From NCBI GenBank assembly GCA_009602725.1, contig WELB01000018.1, positions 840,862 through 891,158 on the forward strand: 50,297 nt of DNA, in the 5' to 3' direction. Positions 11,640 to 21,700 of the stretch are shown here, piece after piece (the stretch's first letter is position 1; each line of letters begins with the position of its first letter). The notes beneath the pieces are model-generated. The model had not been told where the DNA came from and made no database searches. It saw nothing but the letters and a program-made list of their open reading frames with translations. The position numbers and the translations under genes are program-made. Source of the DNA: Spirogloea muscicola (lineage: Eukaryota; Streptophyta; Zygnematophyceae; Spirogloeales; Spirogloeaceae).

Positions 11640-12470
11640 TTCATCCCTCCCCAGTTCTGAGACTGCGCTTTTGACCCCTTCGAACCTTGTCAGTTCTGTT
11701 CGGGGCTGGCTTTTCACAGCCCTTGCTCCCATTGGGATAGCCCCTTTATCGGAGTAGTGGCTCCCTTTCTCGGAGAGAGACTGCCTGTAGAGGGCGATGG
11801 CTGTGATTGGCTAGCCCAGAAAATTTGAACATCTTTGAAGGGGTCAGAAATGCGCTAAAGCGCCTCGGAGCTCCAGTGGCGTGCCCAGTCGTCCATCGTC
11901 ACGGCGGAAGAAGCAGCTCGTTAGAACAGCTCTTCCGAAAGTAAGGCAATGGCTGTAAGAAGTGGCTGTCCCCACGGGGGCAAGGGCTGTGAACAGCCAG
12001 CCCGAAAAGAATGGTCCGAAGGGGCCAAAAGCGCTGTCTTAGAGCTGCAAGAGGCCAACCCAGAAGCTATGGACACGTGAGCTCATCCGAAGGGGGTCAG
12101 GGCTGTGAAAAGCCAGCCCAAGAAGGTCCGAAGGAGTCGGAAAGCTTATACCATGCAGAAGAAGCAAGAGACCACTAAGGATGGCTGCTCAGAACCCTAG
12201 TCAGCAGCCGCCGCGAAAGGGCGTTATTGGTTGCGTTGCTTTCATTGGCCCTGTCCTCTTGCGTCGCATATCTGTGTTTCGCCATGGTGCCCATGGCCAT
12301 CCCAAATCAAAGTTCTTCTAGAAGGGACCATGGCTGTAAAAAGTAAGTGGCTCTCCCAATGGGGCAAAGGGCTGTGAAAATCCAGCCCGAGGAGAATTGA
12401 CAGAGGTTCGAAGGGGCCAAGTGACGGAAGAGCCTGTGAAAGGCCAGCTCGAAAAGAGTGCACAAGAGCC
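11640..12470. repeat. Cluster of hairpin-module repeats in both orientations
   Basis: At least five degenerate copies of the GGGCTGGC-hairpin module occur. Plus-strand: about 11700-11745 (ggggctggcttttcacagcc). Minus-strand: about 11795-11860, 11960-12030, 12085-12135 and 12340-12460 (aagggctgtgaaaagccagcc types). Each pairs a GGGCTGGC or GCCAGCCC block with a gtccgaaggggccaa-like flank. No gene was recognised in this stretch. The arrangement looks like repeated nested insertion or recombination of one family. Confidence 0.6.
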
Positions 12471-12681
12471 AAAGGAGTCGTCGGAGGAAAACGTCGAGCC
12501 AGCCCAGAAACTTATGAGCGAGGTGTTCATCCAGCCTCCCTCCGCCAGGGATTTTCCTTGAGGCTGGCCTCGGAATTTTCACAGCCATTGCCATCACGAA
12601 CAGCGGTGCGCTAGCCCGACGAATGTCGGGTGGCTGGCTACTCACTCCCCCAAATCCGAAGCCGTGCGATGTGAAATCGAC

Positions 12682-12725
12682 GGGCGGCCTAGCTCAGTCC
12701 GTAGAGCGCAAGGCTCTTAACCTTG
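12682..12725 (+). tRNA. Truncated tRNA-Lys(CTT), 5' half only
   Basis: GGGCGGC (12682-12688) fits a 5' acceptor strand. AGCTC...GAGC (691-706 of the 12-kb block) forms a D-arm. CAAGG-CTCTTAA-CCTTG (12709-12725) forms a 5-bp anticodon stem with loop, anticodon CTT (12716-12718), which reads Lys. After CCTTG there is no variable loop, no GGTTCRA T-arm and no complementary 3' acceptor strand. It is therefore a half-tRNA, probably non-functional. It lies just upstream of a dispersed-element coding tail and may be the tRNA-derived head of a SINE-like element or a tRNA-fragment insertion. Confidence 0.6.
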
Positions 12726-12743
12726 TACGTCTTTCCCCCGGCT

Positions 12744-12782
12744 AGCTACTCCGACTTGCATCTCCTGACTAGAGGTTACTGA
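12744..12782 (+). pseudogene. Dispersed-element coding tail, copy G
   Basis: This reads SYSDLHLLTRGY followed by TGA at 12780-12782, matching copies at 13.8, 14.0 and 15.0 kb with codon changes such as AGA for the arginine. The 5' truncation is extreme: only the last dozen codons remain, and a tRNA-Lys 5' half ends 18 bp upstream. The hairpin module follows at about 12895-12960. Confidence 0.55.
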
Positions 12783-12834
12783 GCGTCCTCTGGCTGATGT
12801 CTTCGTCCTAGTCCAAAGGCATGGACTGTAATGT

Positions 12835-12960
12835 AGTTCTTTTTCGGCACCTCTTTCGTTTTAAAGAAAAGCGCGGCACCTCTTTCTTTGGCTTGGGATA
12901 TTGTCCACTCTTTTTGGGCTGGCTTTGCCAGCCACTCTTCTCTATGGGCGAGCACTTCTC
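12835..12960 (+). repeat. Hairpin module of the composite element
   Basis: The order is tctttttcggcacctctttc, an internal partial duplication of that motif, ggcttgggatattgtccact, the hairpin GGGCTGGCtttGCCAGCC, and the trailer tctctatgggcgagcactt. The same order occurs at 13850-13945, 15205-15320 and, inverted, at 39945-40060. It lies about 60 bp after the stop of copy G. Confidence 0.65.
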
Positions 12961-13435
12961 TCTTACATTGCGAGACTTGTTTCTATACAACGTCAAAGTA
13001 TGGAGATCCCCCCGGGGTCGGCGGGCCTAGTTTGAAACGCCTTCTTGCACAGTTCGGGAATCGAAGGACGAGCTCTGCAGGGGGTGTTCATCGAGGCGGG
13101 CTTCGTACCCGACGTGCTGACCTGGTCGCCATCCCGCCCGGCGGCGGTTCCCGCATCATCGCCGACGTGGTGACAACGCACTGCTTCGACTCCGCCAATC
13201 CCACCAGGTCAGCGTCGCTTGCAGGGCATGCGGTAGGCCTGGCGGCCCGGGGCACAGAGCAAAACTACGCCGACCACCCGGTTGGTGATGAGTGTTCGCG
13301 GCCCTGGCAATCGACGTCCACGGGGCGTTCGGCAGCCGCTGGCTGGATCTCCGCCAGCGGCTTGCCCGTCAGGCTATTGACCGGTGGCCCGGTCTGCCAG
13401 GGGCGCTGCCCGGCTTCAACGCCGCCGGGTCGCTC

Positions 13436-13806
13436 GCCCAAGTCTTTCGCATGCGCCTGGCGGTGTCGTTCCAACGTTCCCTTGCCCATGCAGTCCACAC
13501 GCGCGCAGGACGCGCTCTGGCCGCCGCCTCCGGGTCTAGAGAATAAGACACGACGAAGTCACAGGAAGCTCAATACCCCGGGTGAGCAACATCAGGTCGG
13601 AGTAGCTCGACGCAGGAAAAGAAGCATCCAGATGCGAACCAGAAGCAGCCGCGATAGCGCTGCCCGCACGCGAGTGGACGGCATAGGCGAGGGAGCGTTG
13701 GAGGGACACGGAGAGCCGCATCCGGAAGACCTGGGCCAGGGAGCCGGCCGCGGCGGAGTGCCTCCTTCCCTGCATCGAGCTACTCTGACCTGATGTTGCT
13801 CACTCG
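13436..13806. pseudogene. Nested inverted copies of the element coding tail (B1/B2)
   Basis: Three pieces are stacked. On plus, 13436-13548 reads SLAQVFRMRLAVSFQRSLAH then AVHTRAGRALAAASGS and stops. On minus, 13760-13562 reads SLAQVFRMRLSVSLQRSLAY through IAAASGS to SYSDLMLLTRG, where a 1-nt loss before the terminal Tyr codon destroys the stop. On plus again, 13753-13806 reads SFPASSYSDLMLLTRGY and TGA. The simplest reading is one plus-strand copy interrupted by an inverted copy of itself. The two copies differ mostly at third codon positions. No known domain was recognised. Confidence 0.6.
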
Positions 13807-13849
13807 CGGGTACTGAGCCTCCCAAGTATGTTGTCGTGTTCGGTAGAGT

Positions 13850-13949
13850 AGTCCTTTTTCGGCAACTCTTTCTTTGGCTTTGGACATTGTCCATTGTTTT
13901 TAGGCTGGCTTTGCCAGCCCCTCTTCTCTATGGGCGAGCACTTTCGTTC
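13850..13949 (+). repeat. Hairpin module between two coding-tail copies
   Basis: It contains cctttttcggcaactctttc, tttggacattgtccattg, the hairpin ggctggctttgccagccc and the trailer tctctatgggcgagcacttt. It begins about 45 bp after the TGA of the preceding tail copy and directly abuts the next copy (B3). This supports one composite element of tail plus hairpin. Confidence 0.65.
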
Positions 13950-14081
13950 TGGGCTCCCTCGCTCATGCCGTCCACTCGCGTGCCGGCCGCGCTATCGCGG
14001 CTGCTTCTGGGTTGCGTCTGAATGCATCGTTTCCTGCTTCGAGCTACTCCGACCTGATGTTGCTCACCCGTGGGTATTGAG
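13950..14081 (+). pseudogene. Dispersed-element coding tail, copy B3
   Basis: An intact frame reads LGSLAHAVHSRAGRAIAAAS, then a short linker, then SSYSDLMLLTRGY and TGA at 14079-14081. The 5' end is truncated and joined directly to a hairpin trailer. Among all copies it is one of the best preserved over about 40 codons. Function unknown. Confidence 0.55.
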
Positions 14082-14760
14082 CTTCCTGTGATTTCGTCGT
14101 GTTTATTGTCTTGCTGCCTAGCTGCGTGTTTTTTTTGGCTTTCGACATTGTCCATTCTTTCTGGGCTGGCTTTGTTGGCACCTTTCTATGGGCGAGCACC
14201 TCTTCTGCTGGCTGTTCCAGCCCATATCCTCAATGGGCGAGCCCTTTCTTTCTACCCTTGTCCATTCTTTCTGGGCTGGCTTTTCATAGCCCCGCCCCCT
14301 TCGGAAGAGCTCACTTCTATCCCCGTGCACCACGAGTGTGACGTGCAGGAAAGTGATCAAAGAAGAACGGCTCGCCCATTGAGGATAGGGTACAACGTCG
14401 GCGAGGCTCTTGGTCGGCGAGGTTTTTGAGAATTCCCACGTTCGTCATTGTACACTTCGTTATGCGTTTCTCTATGGGCGAGCACTTCCTTGTTTGTCAT
14501 TGTACACTTCGTCATGCGTTTCTCTATGGGCGAGCACTTTCTTCTCCATCGCTTATCAGTACGCCACCAGTCAATCTGGCCGCGCTTTCTCTTTTATCAG
14601 TAAGCTTGGGTCCCCCCTGCACGTTCCGATGACGTCAGTTTGACGAAACGGCCGCCGTCGGCCCCGAACTCCGCCGTCGGGAGGGCGGGCGGTTCTCTGC
14701 CGGGCCGGCTGCTAGGCCAGCCGGTTAACAGAATCTGACTGACGCTGGGTCAGTAGTGGA
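14082..14760. repeat. Tandem hairpin modules and short tandem duplication
   Basis: Three plus-strand hairpin modules lie head to tail at about 14146-14300, ending ctcaatgggcgagccctttc or variants. Two near-identical units of about 53 bp (tcattgtacacttcgt...tatgggcgagcactt) follow at 14440-14540. The remainder to 14760 is GC-rich with short palindromic blocks around 14645-14730. No gene is visible. Confidence 0.55.
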
Positions 14761-14814
14761 ACATACTGGAACTTATTTGTTCAAAAGCAGAATAGAGAAA
14801 AGAAATGAAAAGTT

Positions 14815-14925
14815 GCAGAAGAAGAAGTGCTCGCCCATAGAGAAGAGTTGCAGAAGAAAGTGCTCGCCCATTGAGAATAGGGGCTGGAACAACCAGCCCG
14901 AAAAAGAATGAACAGAGTACGAGAA
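14815..14925 (-). repeat. Hairpin modules, minus strand, downstream of tail copy C
   Basis: Read on the minus strand after the stop of copy C: a spacer with agcgcttcccctggccccct, ttcattctttttcgggctgg, the arm ccagccc, ctattctcaatgggcgagca, and a second shortened module. Spacing from the TGA at 14978 to the hairpin is about 80-90 bp. The order matches copies at 11.1 and 44.4 kb. Confidence 0.65.
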
Positions 14926-14975
14926 GGGGGCCAGGGGAAGCGCTAAGTAACAGAAACAAAGCTGCTACGAGACAC

Positions 14976-15168
14976 TCAGTAACCCCTGCTAAGCAGCCGC
15001 AGATCAGAGATGCTGGGCTCCTGGAAGTGGGTCCCCTGGCCAGAGCCAGAGGCAGCAGCGAGGGCTCCGCCGGCACGAAGGTGCAGCGCCCGGGCCATGG
15101 ACCTCTGCAGCGAGACGGCCAGGCGCATTCGATACACTTGCGCCAGCGACCCGGCTGCAGGGAAGTCA
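14976..15168 (-). pseudogene. Dispersed-element coding tail, copy C (best preserved)
   Basis: A continuous minus-strand frame reads AAGSLAQVYRMRLAVSLQRS, then MARALHLRAGGALAAASGSG, then QEPSISDLRLLSRGY and TGA. It is an Arg/Ala/Leu-rich amphipathic segment with no recognised catalytic motif. The upstream frame is lost beyond about 15168. Compared with copies B and D, synonymous changes (for example CGC, AGG and CGG for Arg) outnumber replacements, which suggests past selection on the protein. Confidence 0.6.
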
Positions 15169-15189
15169 AGGGGGCAGAGCTCGACAATT

Positions 15190-15330
15190 GCAGACCATGC
15201 TTGAGCACTTGTAGTAGTCCTTTTTCGGCACCTCTTTCTTTGGCTTTGGACATTTGTCCATCATTTTTGGGCTGGCTTTGGGCTGGCCAGCCCCTCTTCT
15301 CTATGTGCGAGCACTTTCTTCTTGACTTCT
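15190..15330 (+). repeat. Hairpin module, plus strand
   Basis: The order is gtcctttttcggcacctctt, tggctttggacatttgtcca, a duplicated ggctggctttgggctggcca arm, gcccctcttctctatgtgcg and agcactttcttcttgact. It is the same module as at 12.9 and 13.9 kb, lying back-to-back with copy C. A partial second module follows at about 15340-15390. Confidence 0.6.
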
Positions 15331-15678
15331 TCTTGACTGGCTTATCACAGCCCTTGCCCCCACTTGGAGTGCCACTTCTTCTTCTTAAAGCATTGAACAG
15401 GTCGACTTGTCCAGGTTGGATAGACCGGCCAACCCCTTTCAATTCTGCCCGCTAATGGACATGGACAGTCTGCAGGCCTAATTGGCAGTTGGGAAGCCAG
15501 GTGACTTGATCAGGAACACCGCAGCCCGCGCCAGGAGCGCTCCCCCGCATCCTCCGCCGCCGCCGCCGCCGCTGAGAGCGCCGCGCCGGACGCGGCGGTC
15601 TAGCCCGAGAGGGGCCGGCGGCGCCGGCGCCGCAGATGGTCCTCCGCATGCGGCCGACTCCCCCGACGCGCCGCTGCT

Positions 15679-15757
15679 NNNNNNNNNNNNNNNNNNNNNN
15701 NNNNNNNNNNNNNNNNNNNNNNNNNNNNNNNNNNNNNNNNNNNNNNNNNNNNNNNNN
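15679..15757. other. Assembly gap, 79 N
   Basis: The N run lies in GC-rich CCG-repeat sequence immediately upstream of the chosen start of the 5-phosphatase. The reading frame across it is meaningless unless the gap length is exact. Confidence 0.98.
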
Positions 15758-15778
15758 GAGCGCGGGCGCCTGACTGGC

Positions 15779-18700
15779 ATGCCCGCGGCGGGCGCCGCCC
15801 CAGCCGCCGTCGCCGCCGCCTCTGACGTGCCGCTCATCGACTTTGGCGACGACGACCAGGCCGCGCCCGCCGCTGCCGCCGACCCGTTCCTTGGCGAGGC
15901 CGTGGCCCGCTCGTCAGCCGCGTGGTTGCCGCAGCAGCCCGAGCCCGTGGCGACATTGGCAGCACCGGCGTGGTTGGATGGCGGAGCACCAGCGTCGGCA
16001 TCGCTGCTGGCCGTCGGTGGCAGCCAATTCCAGGGGCCGCCGCCGAGCTCCACGAACCCCTTCGACCCTTACGCGCAGCTCGCGCCGCCACCGGTGTCGC
16101 TAAGCCGTACTTCGTCCGGCAGCCAGCCGCCAATCGTGAGCCCTCCTCGCTCGGGCCAAGTGGGGCTGGTGGACAGCGGTGGCGGCCTCTTGCAGCCCTC
16201 CTTCCGAGACTACTGGGAGCCGTCGTTGCCGTCCAGCCGGGCGCACAGCATCAGCAGCGAGGGTGGCGGCGACCACAGCCTGCCTGCGAGCCCGCTGAAG
16301 GCCGCTGCGTTCAGCGGGGACGACCTCGACTTCTCCTTCTTCCGGCAGCAGCCTCCGCAGGTCGCATCGCCGTCACTGCCACCTGGGCCGCCGCGGCAAA
16401 GTAACCAAGGCCGCCGCAGGAGCACGTCAGATGAAGCCCTGCCGAATGGAGCTCGCTCGGAGGCCGGGGCGGCCTTCGAGGCGGCTGGGCCGACTTCGCC
16501 GCGGTACGGGTCGTCCCCAGACACGACGAGGCAGGGCCTGAGGCAGTTGCCGAGGGCTGGGTACGGCGGCGCTGGCGCTGGCGCTGGCAGCATGGGCAGC
16601 TCCTTGCCTACCACCAGCGGCGGCAGTCCAGCACTGACTGAGTATAGGGGTCCTGTCCGTTACCCTGTGCATCCTGCACGACCGGTGCCCCTGGAGGTCC
16701 GGCCACACCCTTTGGAGGGCACGCTGCAGTCGGAGCAGCGCGTGAAGCACATTGCCTGCTCCAGGACAGCAGTCTGGGGCGCCACGTCCGCCGGGCTGCC
16801 GGTGTGGGACTTGGGGGCGGCACTTGGGAAGGGCGCCCAGAGTGACGGCAACCCGCCGTCGGAGGATGGCTCTGCCGCATGCGCATTCGTGCCCGTCCAC
16901 GGGCCGAGCGTGACCTGTCTCGCTGTGGACACATCCCAGCACATTGTCTGGGGTGGTGACAGAGACGGCCGCGCGCGGGCGTGGCCGCTGGATGTGAGCG
17001 CTGAGCCAGGGAGGAACGAGCAGGAGGTGGCAGCCGCACTCCTTGTCTGGCAGGCGCACAAGTCGGCAGTGACGGCCATCACAGTAACCCCTTATGGTGA
17101 GGGGGATGTCCTGCCCGTCACTTGGGCTCGCTGCTGATGATGCATTGCATCAATACATTTTTGCAATTACTATGTGACTGTGGTCAAGTCCTACTCCAGC
17201 TGTTGTCCAGGGGCTCCTCCCTTGACACCCTGTGCATTTGTGACTCCCACTCTGGCAGTGGCCTTATGCAATGGCCGCTCGGTTGAAGAGCAGGGGAGCT
17301 ATGGACCGGCTCGGAGCATGGGAGCATCCGTGCGTGGCCCTGGGAGTTTGCGAGCCGCGCTCTCAAGACAGCGGCTCGCGGCGACCCATCAGCGGCCTCG
17401 TTCCTGGCTCAGGCTGGTCAGGATGTACGGGGCCAGGTGGCCCTTGGCAGCAACTCGTCCGGCCTCGTCCACTCGGATGTGAGATTTCTGGTTGCTGATT
17501 GCGCCAATGGCCGCGTCTGGAGCGGCGGCTTCCATTGCATCGCAATTTGGTGAGCGCAACGAGGGGCATTTGCATGGACAAATGGAATATGTGCATTGTT
17601 TCTTTTCCTCTGGCTCTGGCTCTGGCTCCATGAATGCCTAAAGTCATCATTGTCTTTTGTATCTCCCAGTAATTAAGTTGCATGTTGAATTCTGACGGTG
17701 CAGGGATGCCCAGACGCGAGACTTGCTCAGAATCATCGGCCCCAATGCCCAGCACGAGTTTGGCGGGGTGTCACCAACATGGACTGAGCGCGAGCCCGTG
17801 GCAGCGTCGCCCACTGAGGAGGGCGAAACACCCGTGCTTGACGACCTCAGCCGCGGGTACATGAAGGTGAAGTTCAGCAAGGAGCGCAAGGACAAGGGAG
17901 GGCGCGAGGGTGGTGCCAGGAAGGAGCCGTGGGGCTTCTGGCAGAAGAGCCTGGGCGCTGTGCGGCGCGCCGCCACTGGCGAGAGCAGGGCGGTTGGCGA
18001 GGATGGTGGTGGCAGACCCGGTTGGGGTAAGCTTGGGGCACTCGCTGCGGCGCCAGACGGCACGGTGTGGGGCGGCTTTGGTAGGGGCGTACTTGTCCAG
18101 TGGGACCGGCATGGCAGCCGGCTGCTGGAGGCTACGCCACACAGTGCAGTGGCCATTCGCAGCCTTTGCGTGGTCGGCACGCGTCTCTGGGTCGGCTACA
18201 AGGACGGCAAGATCGTCGTTGTGAGCTGCAAGAGCGCGAAGAAGCTTGGTGGCTGGGAGGCCCACAGCAAGAGCATCAGCCAGCTGGCAGCCTGCGGGGG
18301 TTACATTGTCTCGCTGGCCTCGCATGGCGGCATACGTGCCTGGCTCTCCCTCTCGCCCTCGCCGGTGGACATGGACCTACGTGCCGCAATGTCCACGCGC
18401 TCTGAGCTCTACACCCGCTTCCGAGACCTGCAGATACTGTGCACCACCTGGAACGTGGGTGAAGGGCGGCCCAGCGTGGACGCCTTCCAGATGTGGCTGG
18501 GTGGTGCGGAGGTGGACAATGCAAGCATCGTCGTCATTGGATTGCAGGAGATTGAGGTTGGGGCTGGGTCCATAGCCGTGGCAGCAGCCAAAGAGTCGGT
18601 AAGTCGGCGATCACAAAAAAACAGAACCCCACATACCAACCCGAGAGACTACAGATGTTAGACACCAACTGTGGTTATCACAGTGGCGAGAGCATGTTAA

Positions 18701-21700
18701 GCTGTTGCCTTAATGTGGAACCATGCATACATCCTCAATGAAATAGCAAGAAGCTGACCTGTGGTCCTCCTGCAGGTGGGCATGGGGCTGCAGGAGAAGG
18801 GCAGCGCCAATGCAGCCTGGTGGCTGGCCAACATCTCGGCCACCCTCCGCAAGCACGAGCGGCTGGTGTCGCGGCAGCTCGCCGGCATGCTTATTGGTGT
18901 CTGGTGCGGTTACGCCACTCTCATCTGGGTCCTTGTGTCTCCCCCCCTGGAAGGCAGCAGCCCAATATCACATGCTACTGTGCATGGCACCTGGCCAAAA
19001 CAATTTTAACTGCTTTGGCAGGCATTGACAGCGTCGCACCTTGCCCCTGTACTGTGCGCTCTTGCTTTGTCATCTAGTTGACCTCTGCAGTCAGTTCTCT
19101 ACAGGGTCAAGAGGAGGCTGCTGCCCTCAGTTGGTCAAGTGGAAGTGGGTGCAGTCGCCTGTGGTTTTGGCCGGGCCCTGGGCAACAAGGTGCCTCCAGC
19201 ATAGCAAGCCGCCATTGATTATGATTTCATGTGGTAGCAGGACGCTATAAGACTGTCCCTTATAGTATAGCTTGTCAGATATGCATGTGCTCAGTCGGGG
19301 ATATCAGTGTCCCCCTTAGCCAGCTCATTACCCAGTTAACAGGACATTTGTAAGGCTAGAATTGGCTTCCCATTCAATTTCATGCGCATTGCGCACCTTC
19401 TCCCTTAAGATCCTGCATCTGTGAATTTTGTAACATAATATAGATGGCTCAGCCTTAACAAGCTGCGCACAGCCTTCCCTTCCTCACTCCGTATGTGAGC
19501 AGTAGTCATGCAGAGTGGCAAATGGCAATTCGATGGTAAGACAAGCTTATCTGAAAGTGAGACGTTGGTTCTGCATCCAGGGCTCAGTGGGCGTGCGGAT
19601 GATGATCGACAGGAGAGTGCTTTGCTTTGTCAACAGCCACCTGGCAGCTCACCAGGATGCCGTTGACAAGCGAAACCAGGACTTCAGGCACAGCTATCAC
19701 CACTTAGTGTTTGGCAGGGTCCTGGGCACTGTGGGCACTGCGGCGACAAGTGTGGCAACGGCAGCGGCAGGTGAGCAAATGACTGGCTGTCCAAAGAGTT
19801 AATGTCATGCAGGCAATCTACAAGCAGCAGAAGGAGGAACATACTTGTATACGTGCTTCACTCAATAACTTTCGGTGCTTGTTTGATGGGCTGCTTTGTC
19901 ATTTTGGCACAGCCGGCGTGTCGTCGAGCGTTAAGGGGTTTCGAAAATTTGCCCGAGCCCGCACGCAAGCGGTGCAGCCAGTCACGGATGGGGATGACAC
20001 AGAGGTGGATGGAGAGTCGGCGCCAGCAGAGGTTAGTCTTACAGAGGCGATGTGACGCAAACGATTGCTGTGACCCAGAAGATTAATATGACTTCAGTCG
20101 TTAGTGACTAATAGTGTTTAGCTTCATCTGCTAAGTTCAGAAGTGAGTACGAGACGTGCCGGCTGGTTGTTGTGCAATGCCATTTGCTGCTGGTCTGAAT
20201 AAATGCTGGTCTTGACCAGGAGGCTATCGCGTGTGTTGAGATGTGGCTCAATAGGTTGACTAGCAAGCTTGACCACTGCAGAACATTGATGATGGGCTTC
20301 CAGATAGCAACATCCTGCCAGACCTTGCGGATGCTGATCTGGTCCTGTGGATGGGCGATTTCAACTACCGCATTGCCAACCTGACTTACGAGGAGGTTGT
20401 TGGGGCTATCAAGGATGGGGACCTGGCGACTCTCCAGGACAATGACCAGCTGCGGCTGGAGAAAGCTGCAGGCAGGACATTTGTTGGCTTGCACGAGGCC
20501 GCCATCACGTTCCCTCCGACCTACAAATTCGATAAAGGCTCCAATGATCCATTGGGTGAGGACTTCCTTATCACCTGCGCCATGCAGGCAGCGTGAAGCC
20601 AGTGTGTACCAAATTGCAAATTAAAATGTGAAGACTGTGGTAGTCTCCGGTAGGCAAATCCTGATGCAAGTTGTGCTTATGCTGCATGACTATCATTTAA
20701 GCTTATACATATGCTACTGTCCTCTTTAGGTTATGATTCCAGTGAGAAGCGGAGGATACCTGCCTACTGCGACAGGGTCCTCTTTCGCGACTCAGCACAA
20801 GCCCCCCAGGAGACACTTGCAGCAGCTCTGTGCCACCCAATACATGCTAATGTCCTCAGGTGTGCTTGTGTCCTAATTCATTCAGCTGTGGTTACAAGCT
20901 GTGATAGTCAGTATTGCAAGCACAGCCAACACCTACTTGGGGCGAGCATATCATTTGAGACTGTGAGATTGTGAAAGCAAAAGAGCTCTTTGAAAATTTG
21001 CAATGTTTTGGCAAGGTTGTTCCTGCTCTCTGGCATAAAGGAGAGGTGCGCCTTAGACTGGGCTAGGGCATCAAAGAGCAGCAGACAAGTGCTGACTCAC
21101 AGCAAACTCTGACATAAGTATCTACTCTGCTGACAGGTACGATGCGTGTTTGGGCGTTATAGACAGCGATCACAAGCCCGTCTTTTGCTTGCTTGATGTT
21201 GAAATGGCTGTGGTCGACGACGCGGCACAGCGGGAGCAATATGGCAACGTGCTGCGCACGGACCCCATGGTGAGAGGCCCTCTCCAACAAGCGCCATGGC
21301 CTCACACAGTCTGCTTGCTAAGCTTGTCCTGTGGATTATACTCATTAGATAGGTGCTGTGATGGGGGCACACCCGCATGAAGTCTTGTTACCATGTCCAC
21401 AAACAGAAACCAAGCTCTCATCCAATTGTATTCTATGACATGGACATCACATTGAAAGCGGAACACACTGACCTTCGTGCAGGTGGTGGGAGCGCTTCAG
21501 CAGGCGGAACTGGTGCCTTCCGTGACAGTGAGCTCCAGCAGGCTGTTGCTCTCTGGGGGGTCGCCAAGCCGCGTGATGGTGGTCAACACCAGCCCGAGCG
21601 ATTGTGCTATATTTGAGATCTCCAGCGATGGTGATCCAACCCCTGTCAACTGCCATTGCGGGAATGAGGACCACGGAGTCCTCAGCGCCGCAAAGGGGCC

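Noticed and set aside
12682-12800. Functional tRNA-Lys gene
   Set aside because: There is no T-arm (GGTTCRA) and no 3' acceptor strand complementary to GGGCGGC downstream; only the 5' half is present.
10976-15330. CRISPR array or satellite
   Set aside because: The repeats vary in spacing, orientation and length and have no regular unit-spacer order.
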